From positions 1-15,826 of the forward strand of contig CALEEU010000323.1 in NCBI GenBank assembly GCA_937875975.1: DNA of 15,826 nucleotides, in the 5' to 3' direction. Both the position numbers and the translations under genes were made by a program. Below, one piece after another: positions 1 through 8,300 of the stretch. Position 1 is the first letter of the stretch. Each line of letters begins with the position of its first letter. The notes under the pieces are model-generated. The model ran no database searches, had not been told where the DNA came from, and saw only the letters and a program-made list of their open reading frames with translations. The DNA is from an uncultured Opitutia bacterium (GTDB lineage Bacteria; Verrucomicrobiota; Verrucomicrobiia; Opitutales; UBA953).

Positions 1-5
1 CCCTA

Positions 6-64
6 CCCCTTATCAGAATCAATCCTTCATCTTTCATCTTTCATCCTCCATCCTCCATCTTCCC
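6..64 (+). repeat. Module E (34 nt) followed by a pyrimidine-rich heptamer array
   Basis: Positions 6-39 match 13391-13424 at 33 of 34 bases; the only difference is T11 against C13396. The block runs into a period-7 array in which CAT recurs at 28, 35, 42, 49 and 56 (units TTCATCT, TTCATCC, TCCATCC, TCCATCT). In both places the array ends shortly before a plus-strand ATG (73 and 13501). I see no Shine-Dalgarno sequence between the array and the ATG here. The repeat is directly visible; its role is unknown. Confidence 0.85.
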
Positions 65-72
65 TTACCCCG

Positions 73-1284
73 ATGAAGTTCCTCCTCGCATCCCTCTCCC
101 TCCTCACCCTCTCCGCCACCGCGGCCGACTATTTCCCGCCGTCCGACGCCCAAGGCGGCTGGCGCACCCCGAAGGATGCGAACGAAGCCCGGGCGCTCGC
201 CGGCGTAGACATGGCTAAGCTCGAACAGGCCTACCGCGCCGTCGAACGCTCCAACACGGAGAACGGCGGTTTGGTCGTCATCAGCAAAGGCTACCTGGTC
301 TTCGAGAAATACTTCGGCAAGGCACACCGCAACGCCAACCCCGACATGGCCTCCACGGGCAAGGGCTTCACGAGCATCGCCTGCGGCGTGATGCTGCAGG
401 AATTCAAAGCGAAGCTGCCCCAGGGTCTCGACACGAAGGTCTATACGCAGGAATTCCTACCCGAGGCCTTCCCTCTGCGCGACCCTCGTGAAGCCGATAT
501 CCGCCTGGGTCACCTGCTCTGCATGACCTCTGGTCACAACGGCGAAGGCGCCACGCCGTCCGGAGTCATCAAGGGTACCGCCCAGCCGCTCAAGCCTTCC
601 AAGGGCCAGGATATCCGTGACGTCGACGGCTCCTCCCTCCGCGTGCCGCTCTGGACCGCTCCGGGCGAAGGCTACTCCTACTCTTCCCCGGCTCCGCACA
701 TCGCCTCGATGGTCCTCCGCCGCGTGACGGGCAAGGAGCTGCCGGCCTACATCGAAGAGAAGTTCGCCCAGCCGATGGGTTGGGGCCCCTGGGGTTACTG
801 CCTCTACCGCGGTGACGTGACGATGGCCCATGCCAACGGAGCTGGCTCGATCGCCCTCCGCGCCACCGACGCCGCCCGTTTCGGCTACTGCCTCGCCCAA
901 GGCGGACGCTGGAAGGACCAGCAGCTCATCCCGGCCGACTATATCAAACTCTGCCAGCAGTCCCTGCCCTATAACCCGCACTTCCCCTTCAGCCTCCAAT
1001 TCGAACACAACCAGGCCGGCCAGATCGTCGGAGCCCCTCGCGACGCCTTCTACAAGACCGGCGCCGGCGGCTTCTGCCTCTACATCGTGCCCTCTCTCGA
1101 TCTGGTGATCTACAAACTCGGCGGCAAGGACGGCCAGTGGAACCCCGACCTGACGCGCATCCCGCAGCCGGCCGATAACTTCGGCTCGCACACGAACCCT
1201 CCCGCACCGCCCAAGAACGGCGCCTACGAGAACTACAGCATCCCGCGCATCCTGGAGATGATCTGTCAGGCGACCATCCGCTGA
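73..1284 (+). CDS. Secreted serine hydrolase, beta-lactamase class C / esterase-like
   Basis: This 403-residue protein has a signal peptide (about residues 1-18, cleavage after ATA/AAD) and then a penicillin-binding-protein/class C beta-lactamase-like fold. Visible motifs are SxxK at S94-TG-K97 (nucleophile and general base), a YSS triad at 203-205 in the YxN/S position, and KTG at 328-330. Their order and spacing fit the family. Members include esterases, D-amino peptidases and transesterases as well as beta-lactamases, and the setting beside sulfatases favours an esterase or amidase over antibiotic resistance. The ATG at 73 is chosen because the signal peptide begins there. The upstream sequence is pyrimidine-rich (TCCCTTACCCCG) with no Shine-Dalgarno. 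Sulfatase 1 follows after 51 nt on the same strand, so co-transcription is plausible. The substrate is unknown. Confidence 0.9.
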   Translation: MKFLLASLSLLTLSATAADYFPPSDAQGGWRTPKDANEARALAGVDMAKLEQAYRAVERSNTENGGLVVISKGYLVFEKYFGKAHRNANPDMASTGKGFTSIACGVMLQEFKAKLPQGLDTKVYTQEFLPEAFPLRDPREADIRLGHLLCMTSGHNGEGATPSGVIKGTAQPLKPSKGQDIRDVDGSSLRVPLWTAPGEGYSYSSPAPHIASMVLRRVTGKELPAYIEEKFAQPMGWGPWGYCLYRGDVTMAHANGAGSIALRATDAARFGYCLAQGGRWKDQQLIPADYIKLCQQSLPYNPHFPFSLQFEHNQAGQIVGAPRDAFYKTGAGGFCLYIVPSLDLVIYKLGGKDGQWNPDLTRIPQPADNFGSHTNPPAPPKNGAYENYSIPRILEMICQATIR

Positions 1285-1302
1285 CCTGCCTCACAAGCAG
1301 GT
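1284..1302 (+). other. Small hairpin between serine hydrolase and sulfatase 1
   Basis: ACCTGC (1284-1289) pairs with GCAGGT (1297-1302) around a 7-nt loop, starting at the last base of the stop codon. No T-run follows, so an intrinsic terminator is unlikely. It may stabilise or process a transcript shared with sulfatase 1. It may also be a chance stem. Confidence 0.35.
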
Positions 1303-1335
1303 TGCCTCACTAGGACCAGGTGGCATCCTGCCGAC

Positions 1336-2952
1336 ATGCGCCTCCCCACGTTGCTCCTGTCCCTGTTCGCCTGGCTGTCCCTGCCGGCCGCCCAGCCGAA
1401 CGTGCTGCTGATCATGGTCGATGACATGGGTTGGGCCGACCTCGGCTGCTACGGCAGCGAAATCCCGACGCCGAACATCGACGCGCTAGCGCAGAAAGGC
1501 GTTCGCTTCACCCAGTTCTACAATACGGCCCGCTGCAGCACGACCCGCGCCTCCTTGCTGACGGGACTCTACCCTCATCAGGCCGGCATGGGCCATCTGG
1601 ATGGGATGCGCCTGCCGGAATCGCGCGGCACCCACGGCCGCCTTAACGACCGGGCAGTCACGATCGCCCAGGTCCTCGGGACCGCCGGCTACCACACGTC
1701 GATGGTCGGCAAATGGCACCTCGGTCAGCAGGCGGGCACGACGCCTTGGAACAAGGGCTTCCAACGCACGGCGACCACCCGCTTCGGCGAACTGTATTTC
1801 CCGAATGAGAAACATAAGCCGGGAACGGAATTCGTCTACCTCGACGGCGCCGAGACGCGGGCGGAAGATCCGAAACTCGGCGCGGGAGAATGGTATTCGA
1901 CCTTCATGTTCACGGACTGGGCCCTGAAATTCGTCGACGATGCGAAGCAGCAGCAGAAACCGTTCTTCCTCTACTTCGCCCACGGCGCCCCGCACTTCCC
2001 GCTCAAGGCGCCTGCCGACGTGATCGCGAAATACCGCGGCAAATACAAGGCCGGATGGGACAAGCTCCGCGCCGCCCGCCATACGAAACAGCTCGAGATG
2101 GGCCTGGTCGACCCGAAGTGGCCCCTCTCGGCCCGCCCCGAGGAAGTCGCCGCCTGGGACTCCCTTTCACCGGAAGACCAGGACCGTTTCGACCACATGA
2201 TGGCCACCTACGCCGCGATGCTCGACTGCGTGGATCAGAGCGTGGGGCGCATGGTCGCCGGACTCAAGGAGCGCGGGATGCTCGATGATACGCTCATCCT
2301 CTTCCTCAGCGATAACGGCGGCAACGCCGAGGGCGGCCCCCGCGGCATCACCCAAGGCGAAGAAATCGGTTCGGCGAACTCCCATGTCTTCCTGGGAATG
2401 AGCTGGGCGACGCTCAACAACACGCCCTTCCGCCGCTACAAGCACTTCACGCACGAGGGCGGCATCAGCTCGCCGCTCATCGCCCACTGGCCGAAGGGCA
2501 TCCCGGCCGAGCGCCACGGCAAGCTCGAGAAACAACCGGCCCACCTGATCGACGTGATGGCGACGGCGGTCGACCTCTCCGGTGCGACCTATCCGGCGAC
2601 GTTCGCCGATCATCGCATCCTGCCGATGGAAGGGACCAGCCTCCGCCCGGCCTTCGCCGGCGCCCCTCTCCACCGCGTTAAGCCGATCTTCTGGGAACAC
2701 GAAGGCAATCGCGCCGTCCGTAGCGGCCCGTGGAAAGCAGTGATGAAGCTGAAGGGCGAATGGGAACTCTACAATATCGAGGAAGACCGCACCGAGCAGC
2801 ACAACCTGATCGGCATCAACAAGGCGGTCGCGGTCTTGCTCATCCAGCAATGGAACGACTGGGCGGCCACGAGCTTCGTCGACCCCTGGACCGGTCCCGC
2901 CCGTAATAATTGGGGCGAGGAACCGCGTCCGGGCAAGAAGGCGAAGAAGTAG
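1336..2952 (+). CDS. Secreted type I sulfatase (arylsulfatase family), sulfatase 1
   Basis: This 538-residue sulfatase hydrolyses sulfate esters using a formylglycine made from a cysteine, with calcium. A signal peptide spans about residues 1-19. The N-terminal metal-binding segment PNVLLIMVDDMGWADLGCYG contributes D29 and D30. The modification site is C67-S-T-T-R71 followed by ASLLTG, then GKWHLG (K126, H128), H220 and SDNGG (D326, N327). The canonical site is CxPxR or CxAxR, so Thr at the third position is unusual (see findings). The length is normal for the family and the C-terminus is lysine-rich. AGGTGG lies about 12 nt upstream of the ATG and is at best a weak ribosome-binding site. The stop codon is 2 nt from the stop of the convergent BPL_N gene. 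The sulfated substrate cannot be assigned from sequence. Confidence 0.95.
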   Translation: MRLPTLLLSLFAWLSLPAAQPNVLLIMVDDMGWADLGCYGSEIPTPNIDALAQKGVRFTQFYNTARCSTTRASLLTGLYPHQAGMGHLDGMRLPESRGTHGRLNDRAVTIAQVLGTAGYHTSMVGKWHLGQQAGTTPWNKGFQRTATTRFGELYFPNEKHKPGTEFVYLDGAETRAEDPKLGAGEWYSTFMFTDWALKFVDDAKQQQKPFFLYFAHGAPHFPLKAPADVIAKYRGKYKAGWDKLRAARHTKQLEMGLVDPKWPLSARPEEVAAWDSLSPEDQDRFDHMMATYAAMLDCVDQSVGRMVAGLKERGMLDDTLILFLSDNGGNAEGGPRGITQGEEIGSANSHVFLGMSWATLNNTPFRRYKHFTHEGGISSPLIAHWPKGIPAERHGKLEKQPAHLIDVMATAVDLSGATYPATFADHRILPMEGTSLRPAFAGAPLHRVKPIFWEHEGNRAVRSGPWKAVMKLKGEWELYNIEEDRTEQHNLIGINKAVAVLLIQQWNDWAATSFVDPWTGPARNNWGEEPRPGKKAKK

Positions 2953-2954
2953 GC

Positions 2955-4238
2955 TTACTTCCCCGCCGACCGCTCGACCACGTGCGCGTAGAAGGCGATC
3001 TGGTCGTATTGTTTCTTATGGTTGCCGAAGCCTTGGCGTAAGGTCGTCCGCAGGGCGTTCGTGCCGCCTGCCTGCATGACGTCAGGGCCTTCCTTGGCCA
3101 GAAGAGCGGCATTCTTGTTTCCGGGCCGGACGACCGCGATGTGCCCCGGGCGCGTCGCGTCCGGATTCTTGAGCGAAGCCAACACGAGCCGACCATCGTT
3201 CGCCACCGCCTGCGCCGCGGCGCCGTCGACGAGACGGACCCAACCGGCCTTCTTGCCGGCATCGGAGGCTAACCAATCGAATTGGGCGTTGGCGAGGAGC
3301 ACGACCCCGTGCTCAGGCGGACGCAACAACGGGATCGCCAGGCGGTCGGCGACCGCAGCCACGAACTGACTGCAATGGGTATGCTTGCTCTTGGCATCCT
3401 TGATGGGCTGTCCGGTCGGTAGCCCGGTCTTCCAATCGACGATCGCTCCCGGCAACCAAAGCTTGTCGACCTCCATGCCCTCCAGTCGCTTCCAAAGTCC
3501 TTCGGTCGGCCCCTTGCTCCGGGCGGCCCAGCGCGCGGCTTTCTCGACCAAGGGTTCCAAGCCTGCGGTCTGCTCGGGATGCGGACTCGAAGTGAAGACC
3601 CGGCCAAGGCCGTAAGTAGCCCTCACCATGGCTGGAGCGTTCACCATCACGCCGACGGGGGTGTCGTTTAGAGCCAGTTCAGTACGAAATGCGACCAGGG
3701 TCTCGAAATCGGGCAGGTCCTTGCGGAAGTCGGCCCTTATGATGGGGCCGTTGGCGTAACGGACCCCGCGATCGGTCAGTTTCTCGCCGAAGGCTTCGCC
3801 TTCGATCTTCACTTCGCCCTGACCGCGTCGCCACTTGGACGAGACGGTCTTGGCGTTCAAGACCCCGACGCCCCACTCGAAACCGCTGCAGGCCAGATAC
3901 GCCCCGGCGCAGATGCCGACATACCCGCCGCCATTGCGGACGAAATCCCGGACCTCTTCGCGCCCTTGCTCGCCGAGGCCGGCCGCCTCGGCGCTACCGC
4001 TGCCGCCGGTGAACATGACGAGGTCATACCCCTTCAACCCACCCGCCGCGATGTCCGCCCCCTTGAGACGGGTGAGCTTGATGTCCGCCGTCTTGCTCAT
4101 GATTTCCGTCACGCATGGGATACCCTTTCCGGTCGCGCCTTTGTCGTCGTAGACGGCGACCTTGATGACCGGGAGTTCCGCGGCACCCAGGCCGAGGGTG
4201 AGCAGCAGAATCGCCAGCGTCGTGCGCATGAGTTTCAT
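2955..4238 (-). CDS. Secreted BPL_N/GATase1-like protein fused to a putative NlpC/P60- or CHAP-like domain
   Basis: This 427-residue protein has a signal peptide (about 1-20) and two regions. Residues 23-240 resemble the BPL_N/class I glutamine-amidotransferase-like fold: GGGYVGICAGAYLA carries the nucleophile-elbow cysteine C110, and GRVFTSSPHPE carries H220 and E222, a complete Cys-His-Glu set. Residues 245-427 look like a papain-like amidase domain, with C289 in KHTHCSQFVAAVADRL at the start of a helix and H366 in PGHIAVVRPG; the third catalytic residue is uncertain. The second assignment rests on motif pattern only. It is the last gene of the minus-strand operon. Its ATG overlaps the preceding stop as ATGA, which fixes the start and implies translational coupling. 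No Shine-Dalgarno sequence is visible. Possible roles are peptide or amide hydrolysis, but neither substrate is known. Confidence 0.8.
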   Translation of the reverse strand: MKLMRTTLAILLLTLGLGAAELPVIKVAVYDDKGATGKGIPCVTEIMSKTADIKLTRLKGADIAAGGLKGYDLVMFTGGSGSAEAAGLGEQGREEVRDFVRNGGGYVGICAGAYLACSGFEWGVGVLNAKTVSSKWRRGQGEVKIEGEAFGEKLTDRGVRYANGPIIRADFRKDLPDFETLVAFRTELALNDTPVGVMVNAPAMVRATYGLGRVFTSSPHPEQTAGLEPLVEKAARWAARSKGPTEGLWKRLEGMEVDKLWLPGAIVDWKTGLPTGQPIKDAKSKHTHCSQFVAAVADRLAIPLLRPPEHGVVLLANAQFDWLASDAGKKAGWVRLVDGAAAQAVANDGRLVLASLKNPDATRPGHIAVVRPGNKNAALLAKEGPDVMQAGGTNALRTTLRQGFGNHKKQYDQIAFYAHVVERSAGK

Positions 4239-5377
4239 CGTAAGGGATGCTGCCGATCGGCGAGCGGTAGTGCTACCTTCTTGCCTCCGACGGCGAACGA
4301 CGCGAACACGCCCAAAGTCAGCTCGACGGTCTCACGTCCCGCCTCTGGACCGCAAAGCGGCTGACGCTTGTCGGCGATGGCGGCGACCAGGTCACGAACG
4401 GCGCCATGGTGACCGCCATTCACGAGTTTGATGTCCTTGATGGGCTCGGGCTTCCCGATGCCCGCAGTGGTGATCGGCGTCTTCTGACCATCACGTTCCA
4501 AGATGGCCAGCGGCTCCTCGTCGATCTGGAGCGAGATGACGCCCTTGGTGCCGATCAAGCGCGCCCCGAACGGCGTTCCCTTGGTCCAGGCGCCTTTCTT
4601 GGAATCGAAATAAAGCGGGATACCGCTCTTGGTCTCATAGCGAGCATGGACCTCGTCGCCTACGATGAGCCCGACGCCTTCGTCGCCAGGACGGATATCC
4701 GCCTTGGTCGCCGGTCGGCCCTCGACGAGGATAGTCGCCTCGCACGAGGTAGCCGGTCCGGTGAACAGGGTCGCAAGGTTGAAGCCATGCCCGCCGAGGA
4801 CCCAGAGATCGAGTCCGCCGCCACGCTGGTCCTGCTTCCCGCGCACCCGGACTTCCTTGAGCTCGCCGATCTCACCGGACGCGACGAGCTGCTTCACGAC
4901 ATCGACGACGGGGTGATAGCGGTTCCGATGCGCGATGGCCAGCCGCACGCCCTTTTCGGCGCAAAGCTTCATGATCTCATCGGCTTCGGCCAAAGTGCGG
5001 ACGAACGGCTTCTCGACATAGATGCCCTTCACGCCTGCTTCGACGGCGGCGACGATCATGTCCCGATGCTCATGGATATGCCGCGGGCAGATGGCTACGA
5101 TATCCGGCTTAGCCGAAGCGAGCATGACCTTGTAGTCTGCATAGGCCTTCACGCCGCCAAGCCGCTTGGCCGCCTCGGCTAGGCCCTTGGGGTCGGCATC
5201 CGCGACCGCCACGATCTTAGTCTGGTGAATCTTCAGCCAGACGGTGTCTTCTCCATGCCCGTAGTTACCCTGGCCGGTGTGTCCGATGACGCCGACGGTC
5301 AGGGGTCGCTCCGCCGTCTGGGCCGCCAACGAGGCGATGGAAAGCACCAAAGCGAAAAGGAAGACGCTGCGTTTCAT
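4235..5377 (-). CDS. Exported Gfo/Idh/MocA-family oxidoreductase
   Basis: This 380-residue protein has a hydrophobic signal peptide (MKRSVFLFALVLSIASLAAQ) and a Rossmann fold. VGVIGHTGQGNYGHG at about residues 28-42 is the dinucleotide loop, and VEKPF (E122-K123-P124) is the family EKP motif. GGGLDLWVLGGHGFN contains the expected substrate-side histidine H197. The family performs NAD(P)-dependent sugar redox chemistry or redox-assisted glycosidic cleavage. The ATG at 5377 is preferred over one at 5491 because it begins the signal peptide and lies 1 nt after the upstream stop; the longer reading would overlap the upstream gene by over 100 nt. Its stop overlaps the next ATG. No twin-arginine motif is visible, which is odd for an exported nucleotide-cofactor enzyme. 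The sugar substrate is unknown. Confidence 0.9.
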   Translation of the reverse strand: MKRSVFLFALVLSIASLAAQTAERPLTVGVIGHTGQGNYGHGEDTVWLKIHQTKIVAVADADPKGLAEAAKRLGGVKAYADYKVMLASAKPDIVAICPRHIHEHRDMIVAAVEAGVKGIYVEKPFVRTLAEADEIMKLCAEKGVRLAIAHRNRYHPVVDVVKQLVASGEIGELKEVRVRGKQDQRGGGLDLWVLGGHGFNLATLFTGPATSCEATILVEGRPATKADIRPGDEGVGLIVGDEVHARYETKSGIPLYFDSKKGAWTKGTPFGARLIGTKGVISLQIDEEPLAILERDGQKTPITTAGIGKPEPIKDIKLVNGGHHGAVRDLVAAIADKRQPLCGPEAGRETVELTLGVFASFAVGGKKVALPLADRQHPLR

Positions 5378-5378
5378 A

Positions 5379-8300
5379 TTACTTGGTGGAGCGAGGGTTC
5401 TTGAGGAAATAGAATTTGCCGTCCTCGGCGCCGCCGAGGAAATCAGGCACGCCGTCCGCATCGAAATCCACGGTGGTCGGACTGACGTCATGACCTTCGA
5501 TGTTCTGCTTCACGAGCGGCCCTTCGTCCTTGAACAGCCACTTACCGTCCTTGGCCCCGACCTGTCGGAGGAAATTAGCGCTGGAAGAATTGAGCAGGAA
5601 ATCAGCCTGGCCATCGCCATCCCAGTCGGTGACGCACAACTTGCGACGTCCGCTCCGGCCGGCCGTGCCTTTGGTCAGCTGCAACGGCTGCCCCTTCTCG
5701 TCACAGAACGCGCGGCGAGGAGATTTGACGAAGAGTTTGCCCTCGACCTTGGCTCGCTCGAAGAACGCAAGGTAGCCCTCCTGATCAAGCATGACGAGAT
5801 CCATCAGGCCGTCCTTGTTCCAATCGACGGCGACGGGCGTGGTGCGCCATTGGGTCAGCAAGGCCTTGCCCTGCGGCTTCATCCAACCCCAGGCCAGCGC
5901 GGGCTGGGCGCCCTCCCACTCGACCTCGACCGGCTGCGCGGCGGCGAGTTTCGGCGACTGCCGGGTGCCGACGTTTCGATACCAGACGACCTTACCGAGG
6001 ATGGAATTGACGAGGAGGTCCGGCAGTCCGTCGCCATCCCAGTCGGCCACGGTCTGCGTGGTGTATCCCCACTTGGCCTCCGCCGGGCCCTGGATGCTGC
6101 CATTGCGACCCGCCATGATACGTAAGGTCTTGCCGTCCGCATGCAGGAGCTGAGGAGCGGCGAACTTGGGCGAAGCCACACCCTTCCCGCTCAGGTTTTC
6201 GAAGAAGCCCACATAGCCCGCGGTGTTTCCGGAAATAATGTCGATGTCACCGTCACCGTCCCAATCGAAGCCGACCGGGGTGGCGAGGGCGCCGAACTTG
6301 ATCTCATCGGCCTGCTGCTTGAAATACTTAGGCGGCAGGAACAGGGGCGTATGGTCGTCAGTGAACTTACCAGTGTTCTCGATAAAGGCCACGCGGCCGT
6401 CTTCGTCGCCGACGACGAGGTCGAGCTTGCCGTCCTTGTTCCAATCAAACGCGACGGGGGTGATCATCTCGAGGTCCATGGTCAGCGGACGTTGCGAACC
6501 CGGTAGCGCTTTGGCTTCGAGCGTAGCCTTCCACGCCGCCGAACGTGCGCCGGTCGTCACGCTCGCCGGCACGATCAGCCGGCGTCCGGCGGCATACTTG
6601 GGCTCAGCCCGCGATCCGACATTCTCGAAATAGGTGAAGCCATCCAGGAACTCGCCGCAAAGCAGATCGAGATCCCCGTCACCGTCGAAGTCCGCGAAAT
6701 TAGGCGAGGGCCAGCCAAAGACCTCGAGGTCCTTGCCGACGGACTGCACGCGCACGGCATCAAGATACTTCGGCTTATCATCATTACCGACATTGCGGAG
6801 GACATAGACGAAGCCACGCAGCGGTCCTTTGATCCAGACGCCCTGGGCGTTGTAGGCATTGTCCCAGCCGTAGTCGGTCCAATCACCGACGCCGATAATC
6901 ACGTCGGTCTTCCCGTCGCCGTCATAGTCGACGACCTTCCACATGTTCGCCCGCACTTTGTTGGGGTGGACGTTCGTCGGGAGAGGCAGCTTCTTGCCGG
7001 ACTCGAGCCCAGACTTGGCAAAATCCGGATACTCGACCGCCGGCGAAAGGACCCGCGGCTTGCCGTCAGCGCCCCAGCTGAGCTCGACGTTCTGCATGCC
7101 TTTGCTGATGCGGACGCCAGGCTTGAAGACGGGCAAAGGACGCTTCGCGGTGTCCGCATCAGCCCGGAAGACATAGACGCCGTTCGAAGGCTTATCGGGG
7201 CAGTTGACGACGAGCTCGAACTTGCCGTCGCCATCGACGTCCATGGGCAAGGGCCAGGCCCAGAGGCCGACGCCGAGATCTACGACGAGTCCGGGATGGT
7301 TATACTTCAGCCGCTCGAGGCCGGCCTGGCCGGATGCGTCAGCCGCCTTCGGCCACACCGATCCTTCCATCGGCCGTGCGACGAGCTTGGCCGGGTCGAT
7401 GACCACATGCTTGGCGAGCTTGCGCTTCCACGTATAGGTCACGTGCACGAGCCCATCCTCCGATTGGATGATGGCGGGATAACTGAACTCGGCCTTAGGC
7501 TCATCCTCGAACACCAAGGCGGCTTCCCAAGTGATGCCGTCCTTGCTCACGGCGAGATTGAGCGGACTACGACCCTTGGCGGTGTGGTTATAGATCAGGA
7601 GATGACGCCCGTCCTTGAGCGTGACGGCATCGGTCCCGGAATTCGGATTGGGCAGGTCCGTCAACTCGACTTTTGTCCAAGTCGACCCTTGATCGTGGGA
7701 GACGGTGCTGAAGATCTTGGCGTTACGGGTTCGGCCAACCGACATGAGGCCACCGTCTTTCAGGAACAGGATACTGGGCTGGATCGAGGCGGGAGCACCC
7801 TGCCCTTGCTCGACCGCGATCTTCTCCCAGGTGACCCCGTTATCGCGGCTACGCTCGAAATGGATCTGCCACGAAGGGCCGACCTTCAGCCCCTCGGCGC
7901 TGCTACCGGACAAGATCGTGCCATCCTTCAGCTGGACGGGCTTATTCTTGATGGGGCCCAGGATGCCTTCAGGGAGTCGACGCGCTTCGCCCCAGGTCTT
8001 GCCGTTATCATCGCTCAGGCGGAGTAAGCCCCACCATTCCACAGGATTGGGTCCGACTTTGTAATAAAGCTGCAGCGGTCCTTCCTTCGGCTGGAAGAGC
8101 ACGGGATTCCAACAGGGGAAGCGCTTGCCGTCCGGCTGCGTGCCTTCGGCCACCTTGACGGGGGCTGACCACTTGCCATCGACGAGCCTGGCCGTCCAGA
8201 TGGAGACATCCGGCTTACCCTCAGCCTCCCCGGCGAACCACGCCGCGACCAACGCGCCGTCCTTCGCCTCGACGATCGTCGTCGCATGGCAACTGGGCAC

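Noticed and set aside
457..1191. 244-residue minus-strand ORF opposite the serine hydrolase
   Set aside because: Antisense shadow of a gene with SxxK, YxS and KTG motifs in order.
73..1284. Calling the serine hydrolase an antibiotic-resistance beta-lactamase
   Set aside because: The class C-like motifs are shared with many esterases and peptidases, and the neighbourhood is glycan degradation, not resistance.
5378..5491. Longer N-terminus for the Gfo/Idh/MocA gene from an ATG at 5491
   Set aside because: It would overlap the sialidase-like gene by over 100 nt and bury the signal peptide in the middle of an unrelated stretch; the ATG at 5377 begins the signal peptide.
6966..8027. 353-residue plus-strand ORF opposite the sialidase-like gene
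   Set aside because: It lies antisense to a protein with clear Asp boxes and calcium motifs. Its translation is low-complexity in Asp, Leu and Gly with no family motif, as expected for a shadow in GC-rich DNA.
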